Origin: Montifringilla adamsi
Taxonomy: Eukaryota > Chordata > Aves > Passeriformes > Passeridae
Assembly: GCA_017590115.1 (NCBI GenBank)
Contig: JAGGNK010008559.1
Location: 4,581,888-4,645,887, forward strand
Direction of reading: 5' to 3'
DNA: 64,000 bases
The notes beneath the pieces were generated by a model. The model was given only the letters and a program-made list of their open reading frames with translations. It was not told where the DNA came from and did not search any database. Both the position numbers and the translations under genes were made by a program. The stretch's first letter is position 1. The number at the start of each line of letters is the position of its first letter. This document shows, piece by piece, positions 1 through 10,600 of this stretch.

Positions 1-424
1 TTCCCTTGTGCTCAGTCACATAATAGTCTGCAGTTCACAAGTACCAAATACTAGCTAGCATTGTAAAGATGGAATCAATAGCATAATCCTATTAAATTCC
101 GCATTGCAGGCTACTTTTCAGATATATAGTGGAATCCTCTTAAATCGATATTTTTTTTTTTAATAAAAGGTAGGGTTATGTGAGGCTCTAGCTAGAAACC
201 TAAAATATATTGTCTACATAATGTTCTTAAGATAGCAGTCCAGTCTGTTTTCCTCTGTACAATTTCTGTGTGTTGGCTGGATTGTAACTGTGATGCTTTG
301 CTAGATGAACTTCCAAAACAAAACCAACATTTCTTTAGTTATTGCAACCATGGAACAAGGAAATAATTGATAAGTTTTCTCACATAAGTCTTCAATGAGA
401 AGTGACACATATAAGTGCATGTAA
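1..424. other. Unassigned AT-rich sequence
   Basis: No gene, repeat family or strong regulatory signal is recognised. The stretch ends at the left 5-bp target duplication of the ERVL-like element that starts at 430. Confidence 0.5.
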
Positions 425-429
425 GCTAT

Positions 430-980
430 TGTTGTGATTTCATCCCAGCCCAACGCAGCCACTTGCTCCCCCACCAACTGGATCCTGGGGAGAGAATGGG
501 AAGGGTAAAATCCAGAAAATCTGTGGGTTGAGATAACGTCAGTTTAATAAAAGCCACACACACAAGTAAAACAAAACAAGGCATTAATTCACCACTTCCT
601 GTGGGCAGGCAGGTGTTCAGCCTTCTCCAGGAGAGCAGGGCCCCATCACAGGGAACAGCAACTTGGGAAGACAAAACCATCACTTTAAATGTCCCTACCT
701 CCTCCCCACTCTATATTCTGAGCATCATTTCCTATGGTCTGGAATATCCATTTGGTCAGTTGGGGTCACCTGTCCTGGCTGTATCTGCCCCAAACTTCCC
801 AGGCATCCCCAAATTCCTCACTAGTGTGGCAGCACAAAAAGTAGAAAAGGCCTTGGCTTTGTGTTTATGCTCAGCAGTAACAAAAACATTTCTGTGTTAT
901 CAGCCCTGTGTTCAGCACAAATCCAAAACACAGCCCCATATGCTGTGAAGATCAACTCTAACCCAGCCAAATCCAGCACA
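430..980 (-). repeat. 3' LTR of the ERVL-like provirus
   Basis: On the minus strand this 551-bp block runs from TGTGCTGGATTTGG to a terminal ACAACA. Its early part (GGTTAGAGTTGATC, then GGGGCTGTGTTTTGG) matches the beginnings of the LTR remnants at 16853 and 59243, so they form one family. A short A+T-rich stretch and a TTTATTAAACTG segment on the minus strand fit R/U5 polyadenylation. Just outside its minus-strand start (+981 onward) lies a purine-rich tract, AAAGAATGGAA on the minus strand. That is where a polypurine tract should be and makes this the 3' LTR. Confidence 0.7.
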
Positions 981-2159
981 TTCCATTCTTTATCCTGTAC
1001 TATTTACATCATGATCCCACACTGTGCAATACAACTTCCTTGCCCACCACTCCCTTTTGCCTTTTTTACTATAGTACACAAATGCCCACAAAATGTCTAT
1101 TGAATTTATTTAGCCCATGACTTTGGGCTGTGTCTGTCATGGTGGTCACTCAGGACAGGACAGTGGTGTGCTACATGGAGTTACTGGGAATCAAAGCCAG
1201 CTCAGGTCAGGTCACTACTGCACTGCAGCTGCTCCTTGTAAGGCTTCTCCTCCACAGGTTTGTGTGGTTTTTGTCACAGTAATTCCTGTAACACACATCT
1301 CCAATCATGCCTTGCAACAATTTAAAGGTACCTTCATTACAATCTTCATCCCTGGTCCTTTTGGGCCATGTTAATCTGGTTTAACGTTGCAATGAACTCC
1401 TCTTCTTTTCCCCAGCTTGGCTACGGCAAATGGTTCCTGCTGTAGTCCCCCAGAATAGTCCACATCACAGTCTTCCATGGGATGCAGGAGGACAGCTGCT
1501 TCACCATGGTCTTCACCGCGGGCTGGAAGGGAATCTTTGCTTCCCCTGTTCCAGCCTGGCGTCCCAGCCACCAGGGACAGTCCTCCCTGCACTTGTCCAA
1601 CACTGCTCCTTCCCACAGGCTGCAGTTCTTCACAAACTGCTCCAGCATGCGTCCCCCATGAATCACAAGTCCCGCCAGCAAACCTGCTCCATCACAGGCA
1701 TCTCATGGAATCACATCCTCCTTCAGGCACCCACCTGCTCTGGCATGGAGTTTCCATGGGCTGCAGGTGGATCTCCTCCGTTGTCTAGTCATTCACAAGT
1801 CACAATCCCTTCAACTCAAGCTAAGACCGAAGTGCCAGCCTGTCCAGCACAGCAACACAGAAACAGCAGCCATACCCAGGCACATATCTACCAGCCCAGG
1901 CACATCCCTGGCTGTCATCAAAACATCCCCAGGCACAATACAGTGAGGTGACAAGAGGTACAGCACCACAGCAAGGAGTGACAGCCACTAACAAGCACTA
2001 GACTCTCATTGACAATCATGGAAACAAGCCCCATGGCAAGCACAGGAGCCTGCTCATTACTGCCTAAACAGCACTACCAGACATAAATGCAGTCTGGTAC
2101 ATCTCATCAGACCTGTCATCTCAAACCCTTCAGGCCCATCACTGGGCACCAAATAAGGC
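981..2159 (-). other. Noncoding internal region of the ERVL-like provirus
   Basis: This is about 1.18 kb between the two LTRs. It holds no retroviral protein frame; the 173-codon plus-strand frame at 1430-1951 runs antisense to the element and looks like chance. The block at about 1470-1790 contains modules such as CCATGGGCTGCAGG and CACAAGTCCC-CCAGCAAACCTGCTCC that recur in the same order in the long LTR at 57488-58560. The internal sequence is therefore partly related to another LTR family. It probably represents a non-autonomous internal sequence rather than a decayed gag-pol, but divergence makes this uncertain. Confidence 0.55.
2139..2151 (-). other. Primer-binding-site-like motif
   Basis: The minus strand reads TGGTGCCCAGTGA. 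It starts eight bases after the inner end of the LTR at 2160-2585. TGG followed by a short tRNA-complementary stretch just after the 5' LTR is the normal PBS arrangement. I have not matched the motif to a specific tRNA 3' end. A spacing of eight is longer than usual and could reflect a small insertion. Confidence 0.5.
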
Positions 2160-2585
2160 TGTTGGGATTTTGGAACAGTATCCCCCAATTCAGTGTCCCC
2201 ACTAAGATTCTCCTCACACCACTGTCCCCCTCACTCTCCTGTGACAGGATGGAGACAACTGGAAGCACAAAAGCAAAGAACACGGGATGAGATAACAATT
2301 TACTGGAAATAGCTATGGGATGAGAAAAAGAAAACAGTCACATCAACACTGCTAATGACAGAGGGTAAAAGATACAATCCACACATAAAAAACCCCTGAT
2401 AATAGACAGTACCAATGGCTCCCTGCATTACATTTTCTTGACCAGAAGAAACCCCTTCTTCCCAGAAAACAGTCCCTGTCCCCTGCCAATAATCTAAAGG
2501 GTATAGAATAACCACTGGGTCCTAGCTATGTCCGCTCCCAGTTACTGCAAAAAAAATTAACCCCATCCTGGCCAGAACTAGGGCA
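2160..2585 (-). repeat. 5' LTR of the ERVL-like provirus, different subfamily
   Basis: On the minus strand it starts TGCCCTAGTTCTGGCCAGGA, followed by GGGTTAATTTTTTTTGCAG. That matches the starts of the LTRs at 59491 and 63055 (TG-CCTGGTTC-GGCCAG-ACAGGG, then TTAATTTTTGCAGT) rather than the 3' LTR at 430-980. It is about 426 bp. Its minus-strand end, GGGGGATACTGTTCC-AAAATCCCAACA, aligns with GGAGGATACCACCCTTAAACCATGACA of the 63055 copy. Orientation agrees with the 3' LTR. Confidence 0.65.
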
Positions 2586-2590
2586 GTTAT

Positions 2591-5500
2591 TGCCACCTAT
2601 TGCCAAAATTCCTTCACTAACACAATCAGATTTTTACTTTTTCTGAAAGTTAGTGTTAGCATTTACTTGATCATCTTTCTGAATAATATCTCTTTTACTG
2701 TTCACTTGATCCCAAACTTTGATCATATTTGAAAACTGGAGGATTTCTAACTCTCTTTTGAAAAACTGTCATGTTTGAACCAATAGGAAGACTTAATGCC
2801 TTTCCCTGCAGGAATATAGCAGGGGTGTAAATGCCATTTGTGACACTAGCTACCTAATTCTTGAATCAACAAAAAAAAAAATGTTTCCTAGTGTTTAGTA
2901 CCCAATCTACACCCAGGTCACTGCAACATGTGTTATGTTATAGTTGCTGACGGGCAGGCTGAGATTTCCAGTTGTTTATCAGTGGAAGATGATTTATCCA
3001 GCAAGTCATGCCATAGTCCATACATATTCCAGGAGACCTGGATATTTGTCTTGTGTCTTTCAGAACAAAGAAAGTACACACAGGGATTTAAGACATTCTC
3101 TCTCTATTTCCACAGAAAAGGTCTGTAAAGTTTCTACTTCCTACCTTTCGCTGTACCACAAACGCTTCCCAGTTGTGCAGCCACTGCAGATCCTGATGCT
3201 ATCAGCAAATGTACCAAAAAATTAGGGCCTCTACAGTACCTCAACTACGTTGAGAATCACAAAAATCTGTAACTACAGTTTGTAAGTCAGAAAATCATAG
3301 CAACTCTATGATCAGGATGATAAACTGACATTGCCAAAGAGATGACAGATTTCTCATTTCTCCAGGCAATAAATGTACATACTCAATGTTTTCTAGACTA
3401 ATTTGATGCATTTTGCAGATTGATTTTTATTTCTAACATCATACAATATCAGAATTCCTGTATTTCACAAATCATCAGCAGCATCCCTCACATGTGCAGT
3501 ACTGTCTAGACACCTTCTCTGAAATGGAATCCTGGGAACAGACAGGAGCTGAGGGCCAGGCAATGCCTCTGCTTGACCTTCTGGTGCAATAGGGCCATAA
3601 AGGAGCTGGGGAGAGCACCCAGAACCCTGCCTTTGACCCATCCATCTTCCACATTTTAAATGAATCTCTCAATAGATCACAACATGTTACAAAGGTTTGG
3701 GATTGACAGGAGGGGGGAAAAAAAGCACAAGTGTAGCAGCCTCATTAGGATTCTGCTCTCAGAGACTCCACACAGCTTTGTCTTTTGAAGAGTAAAAGCT
3801 GCTTAACAAGTCAGCAATAGCCTGGTCACCCCCAGAACAGCTATGGTAACAGTCTTCATTGCACAAACATGTTTCTTGAACTACTTTCCCAAGTCCCTGC
3901 TAATGCAAACCTATGGAGTGAAATAAATGCAAGACAACTCTTTTGTCTCCCTGGGTTTTTTAAACACTCCACATGACAAGTATATCACTCCTGCTTCCTG
4001 TCTTTTGCCTTCTGTTAGAAATTATTCATCAGAATACACATTTCTGAGATTAGGGATGAATAGTTCATGCAGCTAAATCCACAGAATCAGTTGCACAACT
4101 GCAGTCAAAGTTAACCAAAGATTTCAGAGATTTTTTGTTCTAGCAAAGACATTTGGCAGTGCACTTTGAGATGTACTTGTTCAAGCCCTAGAAAAAAACT
4201 TTTTACGGTTAACAGGAATGTGTTAGGGTGGTTACACAATTACGCTAATCAGGGGCCATAACAAAATCAATTTACCCACCCCAAAAATACAATTGTAGCT
4301 CTTCTCATTTTTAGAGACTGGAAGGCAGAAGTGTTGATTTTCCCCTTCCCTCCCATTTTCTCTGAAAATCTGGACACGAACCTCTCCCAGCACTTAGCTG
4401 TCCTTACTGGAGTACCTGCAGGGGAGTGCTCTCAGTGCCACACCTGGAGTGGGCAGCCTCTGCTGTTTCTTCAGCAACTTCATGGCTACTGCATCGAGCC
4501 TGAAAAAATTAATATCAAAATCAGAGAAATATATCATGTATAATACATAAAATAATGATATGTAATTAATATCTCATTAATATCATGGCCAGAGAAATAA
4601 AATGACTTGAGCACTGTCATATAGATACTTAATACCAAAAACTAGATGGACTGCTACTCTTTTGCCTAGCCTAGCCTGAAGGAAAAACTATGATTCTGTA
4701 TAAGTAAGGTGCAAGGGGCAGGCTACCTCAGGCCCTTTCTCAGCAGCAGGTCTAACAGGTTATGTAATCCTCCATGGGAATTTGTTCCCTTCTGTACAAC
4801 TTTCAGCTACCAAGCTTCAGGGTTCTAATGCTAAAATCACTAAGGCATTAAACATTTGCTTTAAAACCTTTCTGCTGTACTGTATCCTCCTGAAACATGA
4901 ACCCTGGCCATAAGGGGCAGGAAGCATGAACTTGTTAACAAAATGTCTAAAAAACAAACGTATTTTTGATCAATAAATTACAATAGAAGCATTAATCTCA
5001 AGAGTAAATGAATGAAAACCATAAAGAAAAGGTCAGTTTTCAAATTTATACTGATAAAACCTGTATGCTAGTAGTTTTAGGGTATTGATTGTCCCAGTCC
5101 TTATACATACCCAAGTTTCTGCAATGTGGAATCAGAGATGAAAATAAAATACTTTGAAATAAATACACATTTGCTTCATACACAATTCTAAACATAAGGC
5201 AAATCCAGCCTTTTTTGAAGGGCTAATAATGCTAGTACTGTTTCCCTTCTCCCTGCTCCATCCCTTTGCCCTTGTGAGAAATTTGAATTGAAGAAGCAGA
5301 AACTATACTATCCTCCCAAAAGCACAACTCTGACATAGCTTCCATATTTATTTATAAATAAAACGCATTTTATTTATAAAGCATAGGAAGTCCTAAGCAT
5401 TTTAGAAAGTCTCAAAATGACAAAAGTCAAATAAATATACATGCTTAGGGTAGCATATGCAGTGCTGTGTTCATCTGAAAGATGCTCAGGGACTCAACAC

Positions 5501-6820
5501 TTCAAGAAATCCATGAATTTCTAAAACACATCTTCCTTGCCCTTTGAACAGAGACAGAGAGATGAGCTCATAGCAGAAAGTCTTTCAAAGCCCCTGGAAG
5601 GAAGAGGACCATTTAGAAGCAGCGTCTGGAAAGCCCCCAGCACAGGATCCAGCAGTAGCACCAATTTCCCTGAACAGCACAGAGCTCTTTTGAAAGGAAC
5701 TACAGGATTAACAAGTCTGATTTCTCATGATTTGAATACTATCTACTTAAATTTGGGAAATGTAGATAGAGGCCTATACACCCCAGGGGTGAGAACAAAT
5801 TACAGCATAAAAACCTTCACTCAGAATGCCTTGAAGCTCAATGTAATTAGTGAAAAGCATTTCTATATCTTTCTTCCCTTCTCTTTACTTTATAAGCAGA
5901 ATACCTTAAAAAAACCCAAACTCTTAACCTGAAACAACAATGTGTTTTCTATCAGACACTGACAAATTGACAGGGAAGGGAGAACAGTCACATTTCTAAG
6001 ATCACTTTATGTTATTTTTACAGGTACAAGAGAAACATCAGTGATCTGAAAGCATTACACAGAATATGACTGATTTCACTGGTGCCACTGAGGCAAAGAA
6101 AATAAAACACCTTGCATATTCAGTGAGTCATTGTAGGTACAAATCATGAAGAGATTTTAAGAACTGGAAGTGGCAATCAAAGAGAGTTCTCAAGCAGGAC
6201 ACAATCGTGTGTAAAAAGAACAAAAGTCCCAGTGTTCCCCAACAGCCTGATGGGACAAGAGCTTTGCAGTACTTTGGTCTTTTTTGGCATCTGATCAGGG
6301 CAGGAGAGCAAAAGGTGAACAGTAGTGGTACAGGTCAGCAGCACATCTACAGCAGCATAAATGAGAATGTGTCTACACCTCTAATGAATTAACTTCAATG
6401 AGTTAATTAGTTAGAAAAGAAGTTGTGTAACAAAGTATATCTATGGAAAATATTTCCAGTGGAACAGTTCTGATATTTAAAAAGAAGGGGAGAAAAAGTT
6501 CTTGCAAAGACCCATTTTGCAAGTTCTACAGTTTTATGTTGCTCTTTCAGAGTAGACAGAGAAGGGGAAAAGAAAATCTATGATTCAGAAATAAGTCTGA
6601 ATCATTTTTCCCTGGAACTACATTTAGAGGACAGTATTTAGCCTGCTATATAACATCACAATATAACTCCTACACACAAATATTTCTAATTTGTCACCTA
6701 AATTCCCTAATTCAAATATTTATGGTGCCATTATTTCAAATCAATTGAATATCACCATAACAATCTAGTGGAGAATATGATCTGCAAATCAACATAGTTC
6801 TAGAAATACACACTAAAGTG
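2591..6820. other. Unassigned AT-rich intergenic or intronic sequence
   Basis: No coding region, RNA gene or recognisable transposon was found. There are short homopolymers, for example A11-12 near 2870. The small open frames (for example 2944-3225, 4331-4543 and 5537-5932) show no domain I recognise and are best treated as chance. Confidence 0.5.
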
Positions 6821-6824
6821 TATA

Positions 6825-6861
<37 letters not shown>

Positions 6862-6874
6862 TTATATATATATT
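6821..6874. repeat. Compound microsatellite (TG)n(TA)n
   Basis: About a dozen TG dinucleotides run directly into an alternating TA tract with one interruption (TTTATATATATA). Such compound tracts are length-variable through replication slippage. It sits in unassigned AT-rich sequence. Confidence 0.95.
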
Positions 6875-7591
6875 GAAATAAACCTCACCCAGTACATTTT
6901 GCTATTTGATGATTCATTAACACAAAACTAATCATAAGTATATTTTTTCTCTCAATTATACATGCTTATATTTCATTTCTAAATATTTAAACCCAGATTT
7001 TTTCCCCACTTAGAGCATCTAACACATTTTTCCCTTGACTAGTATAGAAGAAAAATGTTCATATCCACAAATATCGGTATGTCTTTAGCAATCAAAACAT
7101 TTTACGCTAATTAGCAAATATGGAGTCTGTTATTCAGAATTTATTAAGACTAATCTAATGAGCATGAGAGGGAAGATTTGGTTTTGTAGGGACCAGCTTC
7201 ACATTCTACTGAATAGAAAGTGGTTTGCCTGACTAATGGACTGCAGAATTCAGCCTTTGAGTAGCCCAGTGAAAGAGCTATGAATGACTATTGTGTCAAA
7301 ATTTTGTTTGGAGAAAGTCCTAAAGCTTCTTTTTGTGTAATTCATGTAAGACTTGAACTTCTGACATTCATCAACACAGTGCTTACATACCCTACAAAAC
7401 AAAATCTTATGTCATGCATCATTAGATGATTTCACACTGCTCTTCCAGTCTGGCTCACTGATGTTAAACACTGTCTTGGAAAATCTCTTTGTACAATTTG
7501 GTAGTCTCAATATCACACTTGTAGAGCAATGAGGAAATGGTAACTTATGTTGTAGTCCAAATAATTTTTAAACTATACCTTTTTTTGGTTT

Positions 7592-7593
<2 letters not shown>

Positions 7594-7631
<38 letters not shown>
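7594..7631. repeat. 38-nt poly(T) tract
   Basis: This is an uninterrupted run of 38 T, the longest homopolymer in the window. On the minus strand it is a poly(A) tract. ATTAAA lies about 20 nt before it (minus strand, in the stretch covering 7645-7660), the usual spacing for a polyadenylation signal and tail. That could mark the end of a processed retrocopy on the minus strand. I find no matching target duplication and recognise no gene in the adjacent sequence, so a simple homopolymer is equally possible. Confidence 0.9.
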
Positions 7632-10600
7632 CTCCATTTGCTTTCTGTATTTAATTTACAATTATTTTGTACAGAGTCACAAATCATCACCTCAGTGTAG
7701 GAGAGATTATGTGCCCTCTCCATGTGTTCAACCAACAAGGGCAAGCAGGCTCCACCAAACTTCGTATAAAAGTCCAAAAGTCAGTGTATTTGGCTGGTTT
7801 CTTTCTCAAGCCATCAGAATACTAATCCAAAACCAGTTCACACTTAAGGGGGGGAGACATGCTAGATAAGCCACTTGCTGCTCAACATAAGGAAAGACTT
7901 CATAAATGTGAAAGGCAACCTACTGAGGGAAGGGAGCCAGAATCTTCTTTCTAAACAAGTTGATTTTTTAAAAAAAAACATTAATGATTTTCACTAACTC
8001 AAAAGTATGGCCATGATTGTTACCTTCTGTGGAGTTTGATTCTGTCCACAGCTGCCATCCCCTCTGGGGGTTGGAGGAAAATCACCAGAGGAATGGCAGG
8101 ACAACAGCTGACTCCCACTGACTCCCCATCAACACACTGGCCTGTTCTTACTGATAGGATAATCTTTTATAACACAAGTCACCCCAAGAGTTTATGTCCT
8201 GCAACAGATAGTGTAGCAATGCAATTAAAGCTGAGTAGACTGAGAGCAGAAGACATTATTTTTGAACCACACAGAACCATGTCATTTTTTTGTTTTGCTA
8301 TATTTCAGCAGAAGGCTTTACATCATGTCCAGTGTAACTCACAGCTTGGCTTTCCCTATTTCAACTGTTCTACTTTATAAAATATTAGAATTCAGGAAGA
8401 CAAAGTATTTTAAGAGCTTGGTAAAAATGAAGCAATGCTCAGAAATTCACAGAAACAATGAAACTATATTCCTTAGCCAATTCCTTATAAACTAATTTCC
8501 TTAATTCAACTTTACTAACACAGAAGGGGTTATTTCATTTTTTCCCTATATTTAGTGCACAACATTCCTAGGCTTGAATTGTGGGGTTTTGTTTGTTTTT
8601 CTCCTTTGAACACAAAAGTGACAGCACCTATCATGGCATACATGGTCAAGTATAAACCTCTCTCCCATATCCCCACCCACTCTTCATTATGACCAGAGCA
8701 CAGATTTTTGACTCTGCTCCAGAGGATCTTTGTCTTGAGTATGAAACTAGTTAATGACCAGGTCTTTCATTGGGTAGTGTATAATGGTGGATAAAGCTCA
8801 CTACTCCTTTAAATTATATATTTAGGTGACTACATTTAGATTAATTTGATTTTTCTATTTCATCTTTCATTCTTGTTTCAGCTCAGAATTAAAACTGAGT
8901 CCATACACATTTCTTAAATGCTTTCATGACAGTGGGTAGCCAGTGAATTATCAAAAAGTTACAGAAACTCTTCTTGGCTCAGTTTTATCCCTCACACGCA
9001 CATTCGTGTTCAAAGCACAAATATTTGTCACTGTTCCACAACCTTCATGACACACATTTGTGGTAAGAGTGTCCATGCTTCTTCCATCCATGCAAAGAAA
9101 AATTCAAATGCCTACTGAGAGACCAAAGGAACCTTACACATCCTTATTAGGATTCTCTGTACTTCAAGAATTGACAATAACCCCTTAAGTACTGGCTGTT
9201 CCTTAGTCCTTCATTGGGAAGCTTTGTAGCTAGAAGATATCACTTTACCCTGTCATTTGCAGAGATTCTATTTTTTTGAGCTAATCTGAGAGAATTTAAG
9301 ATTTATTAAGCAAAAGAGGAATTATTTCTTTGACAGCAATTTGAAAAACCTCTCCAAACACTGAAACATAAATTTACTACTGGTCAACTCTGACAATTTA
9401 AAACAATATATTTTGTTTGGTTGCTCAATTTAAATTATTCCACAGGCTACAGTTTTTCAAACTTAAAATTCTTTAAAGCAAAATCAGTATTATCACTGAA
9501 GTCCAGCAATGTATTTCATCTCCTGTGGTAGCCTCTTCAGAGAGGCAGCAGTCATTAGGTTAAGCCTGGAGGAGGAGACAGTCCTTCCCGGAACACATTA
9601 TACATTTAATCTGAAGAGATGCACAAAACTGTTGATGGATTCAAACTGAATTACACTGCTGACAACTAAGGTATTCATACAGTTTATACTTTGCTATTCT
9701 TCTTTTCATTTTTAAGCTTCTTTTTTTTCTTAATTCTTCTATGTTTTCTTCAGCTCCTATCATCTTCCTAGGCCCCTCCAGTTAAACATTTGAGATTTAG
9801 CAAGTGTGCAGCTAAGTCTAAACCCCTTAGCAAATGGCTTCCACGGCATTAATGCATTAGGCACACTAATTTCTCTCTGTTGGTTCATTCCTGTACTGAC
9901 AGAAAGAAAACCATTCTTTGCATTTTACAGAGGTTACTCTGTGTTGTCACAGTAAGTATGCCAACCTACACTGGTACTCTTCTGCCAGCTCCAACATATT
10001 AACAGAGTATGCTGGTTAAACTCTGTTTTTCACTGGCTGTTGCTGTAACAAAAAAAAATGAAATAAAATAGAGCACAGCTATATTTGAAATTGTTCTGTA
10101 GGTATAGTTCTCCTGCTATACACGCCATGCATTTTTCTTTACAGAACACATTGCTCAGCAAATGATGAACATTGGACCTTATTTGAGAAGCACAGCATCA
10201 TGAAGGAAAACTGTGGTCTCATGATGGTAGGTATTATGAGGAGGAAAAAAGAGCAGACTACACGTACTTGGGTAGATGTTTATTTCCAAGCCTGAAAAAT
10301 TAGAAGAAATACTTTCAGACTTCATCAAGAAAAGTGGAAGCAACTTCCACTAAAAACAGGCAAGATATTCAAACATCTTGAGCAGTAGCACTAATAATTC
10401 ATGAAGATGCAGATTTCAGCAGCATCCCATGCCTATGAAGCTACAGAATTCCCACAAACTGCTCGTATGTGGCTTCTAATGTTTATACAAACATTTTAGA
10501 CAAATAATTTTATGGCTTCATCCAGTTGTCATGATTCCCCTGACACTGTAGTTTTAAAGGTCAAGTATGGTGTGTCTGAGCAGTTCAGGTTTTGAAGCAC

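Larger units (their letters stand above)
430..2585 (-). mobile_element. ERVL-like provirus, internally deleted, two dissimilar LTRs
   Basis: Read on the minus strand the order is LTR (2585 to 2160), a PBS-like site, about 1.2 kb of noncoding internal sequence, a purine-rich tract and a second LTR (980 to 430). Each LTR starts with TG and ends with CA. The flanks are GCTAT (425-429) and GTTAT (2586-2590), a 5-bp duplication with one mismatch, which fits ERVL-type integration. No gag, pol or env reading frame is present, so the element is a defective or non-autonomous copy that would need proteins from a related element. The two LTRs belong to different-looking subfamilies, which is unusual for a single provirus. 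The alternative is two independent LTRs with a chance duplication. Family assignment is from memory of avian ERVL consensus sequences. Confidence 0.6.

Noticed and set aside
1430..1951. 173-codon plus-strand open frame, the longest in the window
   Set aside because: It lies antisense inside the ERVL-like internal region, is Ser/His/Pro-rich and has no domain. GC-rich LTR-like sequence is poor in stops.
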